A DNA stretch of 45,262 nucleotides. It comes from Thermodesulfobacteriota bacterium (GTDB lineage: Bacteria > Desulfobacterota > Thermodesulfobacteria > Thermodesulfobacteriales > Thermodesulfatatoraceae). Positions within the stretch are counted from its first letter, which is position 1; each line of letters starts with the position of its first letter. The notes under the pieces were generated by a model, which saw only the letters and a program-made list of their open reading frames with translations, searched no databases and was not told the DNA's origin. The translations under genes and the position numbers were made by a program. Location of the stretch: assembly GCA_013153725.1 (NCBI GenBank), contig JAADDY010000096.1:1-45262 (forward strand), in the 5' to 3' direction. Positions 18,034 to 29,126 of this stretch are shown piece after piece.

Positions 18034-18729
18034 TTAAAGTTCGATCGTCTCCCCGGGTTTCAGAACCTTGAGTCCAACTTCAGGTGCCATCTCCTTGAGA
18101 TGTTTTTCAAAGGCTTCCGGTGTCCCGGTAAGCAGGGGAAAGGTGCCGAAGTGCATGGGGATTACGGTTTTGGGTTTTATGAGCTCACAGGCCTTGGCCG
18201 CTTCGCGAGGCCCCATGACGTAATGATCCCCGATGGGCAAAAAGGCAACTTCTGGCTGGTAGAGCTCGCCGATGAGCTTCATGTCATAGAAGAGCCCCGT
18301 GTCTCCGGCGTGATAAAAACTCCGGCCGTCTTCCAGCTTTACGACGAAACCCGCGGCGTCTCCGCCGTAGAGGATGGTATCTTCCTCCTGGATAGAAGAA
18401 CTGTGCGTGGCTTGGACCATGGTGATGGTGAGCCCCCGGGTGCGATAACTGCCACCGATGTTCATCCCCGTAACGTTTGGTATCCCTCGAGCCAGAAGAT
18501 ACTGCTGAATCTCATGGATGGCGATCACTTCTGTGGCTGCGGTGCGAGCGATTTCCAGAACGTTTCCCAGGTGGTCTCCATGGGCGTGGGTGATTAGAAT
18601 AAGATCGTAGGGGCCGAGATCCTTTTCTGCCGGGCTCTGAGGGTTGTCTAACCAGGGGTCAATGAGGATACGGATTCCTTCCGGGGTAATTACTTTAAAA
18701 GTGGCATGGCCATAAAAGGTGATCTTCAT
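18034..18729 (-). CDS. UPF0173 metal-dependent hydrolase (beta-lactamase fold)
   Basis: MKITFYGHATFKV...LIDPWLDNP...LILITHAHGDHLG...HAGDTGLFYDMKLIGE. Confidence 0.92.
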   Translation of the reverse strand: MKITFYGHATFKVITPEGIRILIDPWLDNPQSPAEKDLGPYDLILITHAHGDHLGNVLEIARTAATEVIAIHEIQQYLLARGIPNVTGMNIGGSYRTRGLTITMVQATHSSSIQEEDTILYGGDAAGFVVKLEDGRSFYHAGDTGLFYDMKLIGELYQPEVAFLPIGDHYVMGPREAAKACELIKPKTVIPMHFGTFPLLTGTPEAFEKHLKEMAPEVGLKVLKPGETIEL

Positions 18730-18781
18730 AGGGTGCTCCTCGCCAATATCAGGATTTAAAAATATCTTCTACCTATTTGGA

Positions 18782-19249
18782 ATGGAGAGTCAACCAGCCA
18801 TTTGGAAAAAAGCCGGGCCAGAGGATCACGATTTTATCCGCGAAGCCTCTCAAGAGTTTGCCATCTTTGGTCCATACACAGAGATCATAGAGGGTTGGCT
18901 TCGAGACTCCTGGGTGGAGACCTGGGTTTACGAGGACAAGAAGGGCTTTTTGATGTTAGGCCCTTTCTTCCCGATCTTCTTTCGCTCGGTACTGGACGTG
19001 ATGGTCATTTACGTTTCACCCGCCTGGCGCCGAAGAGGAGTAGGAAAAACCATGTTAGAATTCGCATGCACCAGGGCCTCCAGGAAGGGATATCGTTTCT
19101 TGCGGGCCCATGTGGGTTGTGAGAATCATCCTGCTCTTGAGCTCTTTAAAAAGGCGGGTTTTAAGATTAAAAAGAGAATCGAAGATTATTATCCTTCCGG
19201 TCTCGCAGCCTTTGAATTCCTGAAGGAAGTTAAAAACTCAGAAAGGTGA
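18782..19249 (+). CDS. GNAT family N-acetyltransferase
   Basis: VIYVSPAWRRRGVGKTMLEFACTRASRKGYRFLRAHVGCENHPALELFKKAGF; ATG at 18782 chosen over the longer ORF start. Confidence 0.88.
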   Translation: MESQPAIWKKAGPEDHDFIREASQEFAIFGPYTEIIEGWLRDSWVETWVYEDKKGFLMLGPFFPIFFRSVLDVMVIYVSPAWRRRGVGKTMLEFACTRASRKGYRFLRAHVGCENHPALELFKKAGFKIKKRIEDYYPSGLAAFEFLKEVKNSER

Positions 19250-19253
19250 ACAT

Positions 19254-19544
19254 ATGAAACCCAAAAAAATTGTCCTCAAGAAGACGGAAAAGAGAACCCC
19301 GGAACCTCCGAGTTTCTTTGAAAAGATAAAGGGGCAGAAGGTGGTTGTTCAAACGCGTGCCGGTACCAGATACGAAGGAGTCTTTGAAGCTTACAAAGAC
19401 GGCTTTTTTTGGCTCAAAGAAGCTGAAATTGTAGGGAAGGAGTTTCGTGTACGTACCGAACTGGTGGCCATAGACCGCGGCCAGACCGCACACCTTCATC
19501 TCTATCCGACCGCGGTGGAAAGGGTCTCTGTGGAAGAATCCTAG
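19254..19544 (+). CDS. Small Sm-like (LSm-fold) domain protein, putative
   Basis: FFEKIKGQKVVVQTRAGTRYEGVFEAYKDGFFWLKEAEI (Sm1-like) followed by RTELVAIDRGQTAHLHLYP (Sm2-like); single-domain 96 aa. Confidence 0.5.
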   Translation: MKPKKIVLKKTEKRTPEPPSFFEKIKGQKVVVQTRAGTRYEGVFEAYKDGFFWLKEAEIVGKEFRVRTELVAIDRGQTAHLHLYPTAVERVSVEES

Positions 19545-19684
19545 GCCCTTTTCTTCTTTTTGCCTCGCTCCTCCAGCGAGCAGGAGGGAGACATTCAGGT
19601 GGGGACCCCGAGTTTTGGAAGTACCACTCGGTTTATGACTATCCAGCCGACCACTACCAGCACAATGGCGATAAGATCACCCAT
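19541..19684 (-). CDS. Candidate small selenoprotein: MGDLIAIVLVVVGWIVINRVVLPKLGVPT-U-MSPSCSLEERGKKKKRA (TGA at 19595-19597); 29 aa if TGA is a true stop
   Basis: Strong SD (GAGGAGG, complement of 19691-19697) 6 nt before ATG at 19684; start overlaps gltX stop; single TM; in-frame TGA followed 20 nt later by the apical loop of a 6-bp hairpin with loop GGAGG (19564-19580); extended ORF ends at TAG interlocked with the stop of the converging gene. Confidence 0.5.
19564..19580 (-). promoter_or_regulatory. Candidate bacterial SECIS hairpin
   Basis: Minus strand CUCGCU-GGAGG-AGCGAG perfect 6-bp stem, loop starts with GG, loop begins 20 nt after UGA; no U-tract follows the hairpin in either direction. 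Confidence 0.4.
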
Positions 19685-21092
19685 TCTGGGCCTCCTCGAT
19701 ATATTCTAAGGCTTTTCGCAAACGTTTAAGTACGGTTTCCTTTCCGAGAATGTCCATAATTTCAAAGAGCCCCGGGCTCACCGTCCGCCCGGTAAGGGCT
19801 ACTCTTACAGGCTGAGCGATGTGCTTCAGTTTGAGCTGAAACTCCGCGGCGAGATCTCTGAAGAGTTTCTCCAGAGAATCTTCCTCGAAGGAGGGCAGGG
19901 CCTCCAGGCGCTTTGTGAGTTCTTTGAGGGCCGGGGCGATCTCAGGAGTCAGGAATTTGCGGGCCGCTTTCTCTTCGTATTCTACCTCGGGCACAAAATA
20001 AAAGCGCATCATCTCGGCCATCTCTTTGAGGGTTCTCGCCCGCGGTTTGACGCTTTCCACGGCCTTCAAAAACTTGGGATCCTCCGTTGGGGGTGGAGTA
20101 ACGCCCAGCTTTTCCAGAAAAGGTCTCACCATTTCGGCCAGGCGAGTCGTATCTTCCTGGCGGATGTAATGGGCGTTCAGCGCCAGGAGCTTGTCGGGAT
20201 CGAAGCGGGCCGGAGATTTCGAGACCCTCGAAAGATCGAACTTTTCGATCATCTCGTCGAGGGTGAATATCTCCTGGTCTCCATAGGACCAGCCCAGACG
20301 GACGAGGTAATTTCGCATGGCCTGCGGGAGATAGCCTTCGTCCCGATAGGCGAGGATGGAAAGGGCTCCGTGGCGCTTGGAGAGCCTGGTACCATCCGGG
20401 CCAAGGATCATGGGAACGTGGGCGTACTTGGGGGGCGTGGCTCCCAGGGCCTCGAAAAGCAAGATCTGCTTCGGAGTGTTTGAGAGATGGTCGTCTCCGC
20501 GGATGACGTGGGTAATCCCCATGGTCAAATCGTCGATGACCACGGCAAACTGGTAGGTGGGTACCCCGTCGGGTCTCATGAGGACAAAATCATCGAGCTC
20601 TTGATGATCGAAGACCACCGGGCCGCGAATGAGGTCTTCCACCACGGTGGTTCCCACCTGGGGGCACTTGAAGCGCAGCACTCTTCCTGGCCCCGGCCCC
20701 AGGCCCTTTTCGCGGCAGGTGCCGTCGTACTTTGGTTTGCGCCCCTCGGCAAGGGCCTGTTTTCTCTTCTTATCCAGGAGTTCGGGGGGGCATTCGCAAT
20801 AATAGGCCTTTCCCTCTTCAAAGAGTTTTCGGGCGTAAGAGGCGTAAACTTCGAGTCTCTGGGTCTGGAAGTATGGCCCTTCATCCCAGAAGAGTTCCAG
20901 CCATTCGAGGGCCTCTTTGATGGAGTCTACGTACTCCTGTTTGGATCTTTCGCGGTCCGTGTCTTCAAAGCGTAAGAGGAAGACCCCTCCGTGATGTTTG
21001 GCAAAGAGCCAGTTGAAGAGGGCCGTCCTCGCCCCACCGAGATGGAGATGCCCCGTAGGGCTGGGGGGAAACCTGGTCTTGACCTTGCTCAT
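19677..21092 (-). CDS. gltX: Glutamyl-tRNA synthetase
   Basis: RFPPSPTGHLHLGGARTALFNWLFAK (HIGH region), DGTRLSKRHGALS (KMSKS region). Confidence 0.97.
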   Translation of the reverse strand: MSKVKTRFPPSPTGHLHLGGARTALFNWLFAKHHGGVFLLRFEDTDRERSKQEYVDSIKEALEWLELFWDEGPYFQTQRLEVYASYARKLFEEGKAYYCECPPELLDKKRKQALAEGRKPKYDGTCREKGLGPGPGRVLRFKCPQVGTTVVEDLIRGPVVFDHQELDDFVLMRPDGVPTYQFAVVIDDLTMGITHVIRGDDHLSNTPKQILLFEALGATPPKYAHVPMILGPDGTRLSKRHGALSILAYRDEGYLPQAMRNYLVRLGWSYGDQEIFTLDEMIEKFDLSRVSKSPARFDPDKLLALNAHYIRQEDTTRLAEMVRPFLEKLGVTPPPTEDPKFLKAVESVKPRARTLKEMAEMMRFYFVPEVEYEEKAARKFLTPEIAPALKELTKRLEALPSFEEDSLEKLFRDLAAEFQLKLKHIAQPVRVALTGRTVSPGLFEIMDILGKETVLKRLRKALEYIEEAQNG

Positions 21093-21120
21093 ACGCCCCG
21101 TCCTTTTTGGGGGCCATATT

Positions 21121-23064
<1,944 letters not shown>

Positions 23065-23068
23065 CCAA

Positions 23069-23920
23069 GTGCCTCTAAATCCTTTTCGTTCCAAAATTCT
23101 CTGGATCCTTTTTCTTCTGGTAGGCGTGGCCATTGCCGGCTTTTTGGTCTTCGGAGGGGTGAGAAGCCCCGAAAAGTTTTCTTACGGGGAAAGAGCGGTT
23201 CTCAAAGTGTTGGGGCCTGTCAGCAAGACGGCTTCCTTCCTGGGGCTCGGTCTCCGGAAGTTCTGGGAGCATTACATTTTCTTGGTGCACGTCAAGGAAA
23301 AGAACGAGGAGCTCCAGCGCAAACTGATGGCTCTTGAGGCGGAGCTTGTCCGCACGAAGGAGATCGAGCTCGAAAACAAAAGATTGAGAAAACTCCTGAA
23401 GCTTGCGGAACAATTTCCGGAGGCTCACCCGGTTGCTGCCAGAGTTATTGGGCGCCCGATGGGGAGCTGGCAAGGAGTAATAATCATTGATCGTGGCCTG
23501 AACGACAACATTCTTCCCGAGATGCCGGTTTTGGCTTACACCGATGAGGGCCTGGGGGCGGTAGTGGGGCAGGTGGTCGCGGTGGAAAGGCACTACGCCA
23601 AGGTCCTCCTCCTTACGGATCCTTCTTTTGCGGTGGACGCCCTGGTACAGCGTTCCCGGGAGAGAGGGCTCCTGCGCGGGCAAGGAAGAGAGCTTTGTCT
23701 TCTGGATTATGTCCCCGCCGAAGCCGACGTGCGAGAAAACGATCTCGTGATCACCTCCGGAATGGACGCCCTCTTTCCCAAGGGGCTTCTTTTGGGCACG
23801 GTGATACATATCTACCCCGGGAGATCCAAGGGACTTTTCAGAATGGTGGAAGTGCGACCGGCGGTAAATTTTTCTAAACTCGAGGAAGTTTTGGTCCTCT
23901 TGAGGGTGCGGCTTCGATGA
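23069..23920 (+). CDS. mreC: Rod shape-determining protein MreC
   Basis: N-terminal TM, coiled coil, ARVIGRPMGSWQGVIIIDRGLNDNI, VITSGMDALFPKGLLLGTV; GTG start. Confidence 0.93.
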   Translation: MPLNPFRSKILWILFLLVGVAIAGFLVFGGVRSPEKFSYGERAVLKVLGPVSKTASFLGLGLRKFWEHYIFLVHVKEKNEELQRKLMALEAELVRTKEIELENKRLRKLLKLAEQFPEAHPVAARVIGRPMGSWQGVIIIDRGLNDNILPEMPVLAYTDEGLGAVVGQVVAVERHYAKVLLLTDPSFAVDALVQRSRERGLLRGQGRELCLLDYVPAEADVRENDLVITSGMDALFPKGLLLGTVIHIYPGRSKGLFRMVEVRPAVNFSKLEEVLVLLRVRLR

Positions 23921-24426
23921 GGGAAGCCATCTTTTTGGGAGTTTTGGGTGGGATTTTCTTTGTTTACCAGCTTCTTTCCTTTCTTTGGCAAACGTTTCTC
24001 CCTTTCGACCCCTTCTTCCCTGTGCTCCTAGGAGGACTTTTCTGGCGCCTCAGACCTCCGGTCTTCTGGGGAGCCGTCGTATGTTGCGGACTCCTGCTGG
24101 ATCTCTTCTCCTCAAAGCTTGCCGGGCCCTCGGTTTTGTCTTATCTCATATCTCTGGTAATTTTCTTACAGTTCGAAAAGAAGCTGGCCTTGCAGGGCTT
24201 TTTTCCGGCTTTGGTTTCTCTGATCGCCACCGTTACCATTTGTGAAACATTGCGTCTTCTGGTGTTTCCGGCGTTGTTTGAGGTGGCCTTGCCAGAGCCA
24301 GCTTTCTATTTCGTGGGCAAGATTACACTCGCCACCCTTTTGTGGAGTTTTTTATGTTGGTCCTTCTGCCAAATCTCTTTTGTGCGCCATGTCTTTGAGA
24401 TATCAAAAGCTTCCGGATCCAGATAA
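23917..24426 (+). CDS. mreD: Rod shape-determining protein MreD
   Basis: Polytopic membrane protein of the right size between mreC and mrdA. Confidence 0.8.
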   Translation: MREAIFLGVLGGIFFVYQLLSFLWQTFLPFDPFFPVLLGGLFWRLRPPVFWGAVVCCGLLLDLFSSKLAGPSVLSYLISLVIFLQFEKKLALQGFFPALVSLIATVTICETLRLLVFPALFEVALPEPAFYFVGKITLATLLWSFLCWSFCQISFVRHVFEISKASGSR

Positions 24427-26227
24427 AGATCCTTTGGAACGCCGTTTACGGTTCATCTCTTTCGTGGTGGCCCTGGTATTTGCCGGGCTCTTGTTGAAGC
24501 TTTTCTTTCTCCAGATTGTCAAAGGTCCCTATTACCGGGAGCTGGCCGAAAAAAGGAGCCTGCGTGTCATAAGCCTTCCGGCTCCGCGGGGCAACATCTA
24601 CGATCGCAGGGGGCTCCTTCTCGCCGGAAATACCCCTTCCTTTGCTCTCTTTGTGGATCCACGTTTGGTGAGGGGAGAGAAGGGAGACGCTGTCTTGCGA
24701 CGGTTGGCAGAGATGTTGGGGGAGGATTTTCCATCCCTTAAGCAGCGCTATCTTATTGCGCGGCGAAAGAGTGTGGCCGATCAGGTCCTCCTGGTGGAAG
24801 ATCTCGACCGCGATGTGGTGGCCCAGATAGAAGCACGCCGATATTTCCTCCCAGGGGTAGAAATAAAAGTTGAACCGAGGCGTTTCTATCCTCTGGGCGA
24901 GGCCGCCTTTCATCTGGTGGGCTACGTCTCCCGGATCAACGCCAAAGAGCTGAAAAGACTCGGGTCCCAGGGCTTTGGCCCGGACGATTTCTTGGGGCGC
25001 TCAGGGCTTGAGGCCCAATTTGAGGAACTTCTGCGCGGGAAGAAGGGCCGAAAGCTGGTAGAAGTCGACGCCCTGGGCAGAGTTCGCAAAGTGGTAGCAG
25101 AAGAACCCCCTCAAATAGGAAAGAGTATTCTCCTCACCATAGACAGCATCTTTGAGAAAGCGGCCTATGATCTCATGGAATCTCGCTCCGGAGCAATCGT
25201 GCTCCTCGACCCCCGGGATGGTCGCCTGCTGGCCTTCATGAGTGCGCCAGGGATTGATCCTCATCAGTTTCTGAAAGGATTCTCTTTTGAGGAATGGAAA
25301 AAGGTGATCAACGACGTGAAACACCCCCTCCTCAACAAGGCCGTTCTGGCCTATCATCCGGGTTCCACCTTCAAGCTCGTCACGGCGATGGCCGCCCTGG
25401 AGAAGGGTGTGATCTCTCCTGCAAAAGAGATCTTCTGCCCGGGGTTTTATCGCCTGGGGAGAAGGATTTTTCGTTGTTGGCGTTCCTGGGGGCACGGCAA
25501 GGTTGATCTTATCAAGGCCATAGAGGTTTCCTGTGACACCTACTTTTATCAGGTGGGAGAGCTGGTCGGGATAGACACCCTCTCCAAATTTGCTCGGGCT
25601 TGCGGTTTTGGTAGACCAACCGGGCTTGGTTTTCCGGGAGAAAAGGCCGGCCTCGTGCCGGATCGGGCTTGGAAGCTCAAGGTTTTCAAAGTACCCTGGC
25701 AAAAGGGCGAAACCCTGAACGTTGCTATCGGGCAAGGGGCTCTGACTGTAACCCCCCTTCAGCTGGCAAAATTTCTGGCTGCGGTTGTGAATGGGGGCCA
25801 ACTTCATACTCCCTGGTACGTTTACCAGGTCTTCGATCCTTACGGAGAAATCCTGGAAGAGTTTGGCCCTCGCCCTGAGGGCTCTCTCCCGGCACGACGG
25901 AGAACTTTGCGCCTATTGAGGAAAGGATTGGTCGCGGCGGTAAACGGTAAGGAGGGGACTGGCCGGGCGGCAAAACTTGAAAAGATCCTGGTGGGTGGAA
26001 AGACCGGTACCGCCCAGGTGGTGGGGATGAAGAAGCGGGTCAAGAGCGAAAAGCTTCCCTATCTCAAAAGAGATCACGCCTGGTTTATGGCCTATGCGCC
26101 GGCAACCAAACCGGAAATCGTCATGGTGGTCTTCGTAGAGCACGGAGGGCACGGAGGTTCCGCAGCAGCGCCCTTGGCGGGGAAATTTTTGAAGATGTAC
26201 TTTGAGGGGAAATGGCCTTCGAGCTAA
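24389..26227 (+). CDS. mrdA: Penicillin-binding protein 2
   Basis: RGNIYDRRGLLLAGN; SxxK in YHPGSTFKLVTAMAAL; KTGTAQVV; start set at MSLRYQKLPDPDKD. Confidence 0.95.
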   Translation: MSLRYQKLPDPDKDPLERRLRFISFVVALVFAGLLLKLFFLQIVKGPYYRELAEKRSLRVISLPAPRGNIYDRRGLLLAGNTPSFALFVDPRLVRGEKGDAVLRRLAEMLGEDFPSLKQRYLIARRKSVADQVLLVEDLDRDVVAQIEARRYFLPGVEIKVEPRRFYPLGEAAFHLVGYVSRINAKELKRLGSQGFGPDDFLGRSGLEAQFEELLRGKKGRKLVEVDALGRVRKVVAEEPPQIGKSILLTIDSIFEKAAYDLMESRSGAIVLLDPRDGRLLAFMSAPGIDPHQFLKGFSFEEWKKVINDVKHPLLNKAVLAYHPGSTFKLVTAMAALEKGVISPAKEIFCPGFYRLGRRIFRCWRSWGHGKVDLIKAIEVSCDTYFYQVGELVGIDTLSKFARACGFGRPTGLGFPGEKAGLVPDRAWKLKVFKVPWQKGETLNVAIGQGALTVTPLQLAKFLAAVVNGGQLHTPWYVYQVFDPYGEILEEFGPRPEGSLPARRRTLRLLRKGLVAAVNGKEGTGRAAKLEKILVGGKTGTAQVVGMKKRVKSEKLPYLKRDHAWFMAYAPATKPEIVMVVFVEHGGHGGSAAAPLAGKFLKMYFEGKWPSS

Positions 26228-27294
26228 AGAAATTTGCCGGAATTTCCTGGTCCATATTCTTCGTCACCATGTTTTTGGTGGTTGCTGGCGTCTTGAATCA
26301 GGCAAGCGCCAGCATGGGGGGGTTGCTCTTTAAAAAGCAACTTCTCTGGTTTGCCCTGGGTGGAGTTTTGCTCCTTTCTTTTGCTTTCCTGGATTATCAA
26401 AAGATCCTTTCTCCAAAGGTTGTTTTTGGTGGTTACGCTCTTTTGGTGCTGGTTTTGGCCTTTTTGGTGGTCAAGCATACCAGGTGGCTCAGGCTACCAG
26501 GCTTCAGTATCCAGCCCTCAGAGTTTGCCAAGCTCTTTTTGATCTGCCTTTCAGCACTGATTCTCTGTAGGAGCGAAGACGAGGGCCTCAACTGGAAGGT
26601 CTTCCTGAACCTTTCTGTCTTCACTCTCCCGCTGGTGATCCTGGTGGCTGCTACGGACCTGGATCAGGGTGGGATGCTGTTTCTTATCTACTTCTCTTTT
26701 CTGATAATTGCGGGGCTTCCGCGTCGCCTGGTAATTGCAGGTGCTTTATTGGCCGTGGGAGGGGCCCTCATCCTTGGGCCTTACCTGTGGAGTCTCTTGA
26801 AACCTTATCAACGTGCTCGTGTAGAAGCTTTCTTGAACCCTGAAGCCTTTGCTCTCGACCGGGGTTATCAAATAATTCAGGCCCTTATCGCCGTTGGTTC
26901 GGGAGGGCTCAAAGGGCTCGGGTTCAAAGAAGGGCTTTCCAGCCGTCTCAACTATCTTCCCGAAAAACACACCGACCTTGCCTTTGCCGTCTGGGCAGAA
27001 GAATGGGGTTTTATCGGGGCCTCTTTGGTGATTTTGGCCTACTTCTTTTTGATTTATCAGATTTTGCGTATAGCTGCTCAGGTGAGAGAACCTTTGGGGC
27101 GCTATCTTTGTTACGGCGTAGCCGCCATGTTTTTTTGGGAGGTTTTCATCAATATTGGGGGAATTCTCCATCTTTTACCGGTAGCCAGTGTTCCTTTGCC
27201 TTTCTTGAGCTATGGAGGGTCATCGGTACTGGTAAATATGGCTGCCATAGGATTGGTTTTAAGCATTTCTCGTCGGCGTTATTCCTTTCGGTAA
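26212..27294 (+). CDS. rodA: Rod shape-determining protein RodA (SEDS glycosyltransferase)
   Basis: FSIQPSEFAKLFLICL; RLNYLPEKHTDLAFAVWAEEWGFIGA; VPLPFLSYGGSSVLVNMAAIGLVLSI. Confidence 0.95.
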   Translation: MAFELKKFAGISWSIFFVTMFLVVAGVLNQASASMGGLLFKKQLLWFALGGVLLLSFAFLDYQKILSPKVVFGGYALLVLVLAFLVVKHTRWLRLPGFSIQPSEFAKLFLICLSALILCRSEDEGLNWKVFLNLSVFTLPLVILVAATDLDQGGMLFLIYFSFLIIAGLPRRLVIAGALLAVGGALILGPYLWSLLKPYQRARVEAFLNPEAFALDRGYQIIQALIAVGSGGLKGLGFKEGLSSRLNYLPEKHTDLAFAVWAEEWGFIGASLVILAYFFLIYQILRIAAQVREPLGRYLCYGVAAMFFWEVFINIGGILHLLPVASVPLPFLSYGGSSVLVNMAAIGLVLSISRRRYSFR

Positions 27295-27359
27295 GCGTTT
27301 TGGAGGCCAAAATCTTTAAATTTTGCTCTAAAACTCTCTCTTTGAGATACAAAGGCCAA

Positions 27360-27388
27360 TTGACACCCCTTTGGAAATGATGTAAAAG
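27360..27388 (+). promoter_or_regulatory. Putative sigma70 promoter of ATP synthase operon
   Basis: TTGACA (27360-27365), 17-bp spacer, TAAAAG (27383-27388). Confidence 0.5.
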
Positions 27389-27442
27389 CGCCAACATGAA
27401 TAGTTATTCATTAAAAAATTCCTGGCTTAAGGGGACCCATCA

Positions 27443-27868
27443 ATGCTGAAATTTGATATCACTCTGGTCATCCAAATCATAGAAGCCCTCATCTTGACGG
27501 TAATTCTCAACGCCATCCTCATTAAGCCCGTGATGCAGATCCTGCGGGAGCGCAAGCAGAAGTTTGACGGTTTGCGGGAGGAGATCGAGCGTTTCACGAA
27601 GGGGGCTGAGGAAGCGCTCAAGCAGTATCATCAGCGCCTCAACGAGGTGCGGATGGAAGCCAGCCGTAAGCGGGAAGAGCTGAAGCAGCAGGGCCGCGCT
27701 GAAGAGCGCAGAATTTTGGAGGAGGCCACCAAAGAGGCTGATCAGCTCAAGCAGCAGATGCTCTCTCAGCTTTCTCAGCAGCTTCAGCAGGTAAGGCAGG
27801 CTTTACAATCTCAGGTGGAAAACTTTGCGCTGGCCATTGCGCAAAAGCTTTTGGGGAGGTCTTTATGA
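27443..27868 (+). CDS. F0F1 ATP synthase subunit b'
   Basis: MLKFDITLVIQIIEALILTVILNAILIKPVMQILRERKQKFDGL followed by long coiled coil; first gene of atp operon. Confidence 0.88.
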   Translation: MLKFDITLVIQIIEALILTVILNAILIKPVMQILRERKQKFDGLREEIERFTKGAEEALKQYHQRLNEVRMEASRKREELKQQGRAEERRILEEATKEADQLKQQMLSQLSQQLQQVRQALQSQVENFALAIAQKLLGRSL

Positions 27869-28575
27869 TACGCCGTTTTGGGGCCATTCTGATAGCGTTG
27901 GTATTGTTGGGAGCTGTGCCTGTCTGGGCGGTGGAGGAACATGCAGCTCCGGTACATGAAAAAGCGGTGCATGAAGTGGAAAAGGTGGCCCACGAAGCTG
28001 AGCACGCGGCGACCACGCATGCGGCGACCGCACAGGGGCATGCCGTAGAAGGTCATGGGGCGGGGCATGCCACGCACGAGGTGAAGCCCCATGTGACGAA
28101 GCGTCAGCTGCGGGATCTTCTATGGTGGGGGGTAAACTTCCTGGCCCTCGTCATCATCCTGGTCAAATTTGGTCGTGAGCCCATCGTCAACACCTTCCGT
28201 TCCCGTCGTGAAAGCATCGAAAACGAATACAAGGACCTTTCTGAGAAACGGGCCGAGGCCGAGGCCAAGTATCGCGAATATGAAAAGAAGCTGGCCACGC
28301 TGGAAGAAGAGGCCAAAAAGATAATGGAGGCCTTTATCGAGCAGGGCCAGAAGGAGAAGGAACGCATCATTCGCGAAGCGAAGGAAACCGCGGAGCGCAT
28401 CAAGCAGCAGGCTGAGTTTTACGTGCAGCAGGAGCTTGAGAAGGCGCGGGAAGAGCTTCGCAAAGAGGTGGCCGAGCTTTCGGTGAAGCTTGCGGAGCAA
28501 ATTATCAGGGAAAAGATTACCCCTGAAGACCATAAGCGTTTGGTCCAAGAATTCATTGAAAGGGTGGTGCACTAG
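27865..28575 (+). CDS. atpF: F0F1 ATP synthase subunit b with N-terminal His-rich extension
   Basis: LLWWGVNFLALVIILVKFGREPIVNTFRSRRESIENEYKDLSEKRAEAEAKYREYE; preceded by signal-like peptide and His-rich segment. Confidence 0.92.
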   Translation: MIRRFGAILIALVLLGAVPVWAVEEHAAPVHEKAVHEVEKVAHEAEHAATTHAATAQGHAVEGHGAGHATHEVKPHVTKRQLRDLLWWGVNFLALVIILVKFGREPIVNTFRSRRESIENEYKDLSEKRAEAEAKYREYEKKLATLEEEAKKIMEAFIEQGQKEKERIIREAKETAERIKQQAEFYVQQELEKAREELRKEVAELSVKLAEQIIREKITPEDHKRLVQEFIERVVH

Positions 28576-29126
28576 TGCTTAGGACAATTGTAGCCTTAAA
28601 ATATGCGAGAGGTCTTTTTGCGGCGGCCAAGGAAGAGGGCAAGGTTAAGGAGTATGGGGAGGAGCTCCGCAAGGTGGCGGACTTCCTGACCTCCCAGCCC
28701 GAGATCCTTGAAGTCCTGGAGAGTCCCATCCATCCGCCAGATTTCAAGATGGAGATTGTCGAGGACATCATCAAGGCTCTGGCGGTGGATGAAGCGGTGG
28801 CCAAGTTTTTGCGTCTCCTGGTGGAGAAGCGGCGCATCCATTTCATTCGAGACATCGTTGACATGTATCAGCAACTGCTGGATGAGGAGCTGGGCATCGC
28901 GCGTGCGGAAGTGCGGGTGGCCACGGAGCTCGACGAAGAGATGCAGAAGGCTCTGGCGGAAGCTCTCTCCAAGAAGATTGGCCGGGAAGTGGTTCTTCAC
29001 GTGGTTCAGGATCCGGAAATCCTGGGTGGTGTCATGGTAAGGGTTGGCGATCTGGTCCTGGATGGAACCATCCGGGCCCAGTTAGAAAAGTTTAAAGAAT
29101 CCATTATAAGGGGTGAGGTGTCCTAA
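28575..29126 (+). CDS. atpH: F0F1 ATP synthase subunit delta
   Basis: [53 protein letters not shown]. Confidence 0.95.
   Translation: MLRTIVALKYARGLFAAAKEEGKVKEYGEELRKVADFLTSQPEILEVLESPIHPPDFKMEIVEDIIKALAVDEAVAKFLRLLVEKRRIHFIRDIVDMYQQLLDEELGIARAEVRVATELDEEMQKALAEALSKKIGREVVLHVVQDPEILGGVMVRVGDLVLDGTIRAQLEKFKESIIRGEVS

Noticed and set aside
19564-19580. Hairpin between the Sm-like gene and gltX as an intrinsic terminator
   Set aside because: No U-tract follows the hairpin in either orientation, so the terminator reading is weak; better considered as a SECIS candidate
27298-27312. TTTTGG-agg-CCAAAA hairpin after rodA as terminator
   Set aside because: Short AT-rich stem and only a weak T-run; cannot be supported as a terminator
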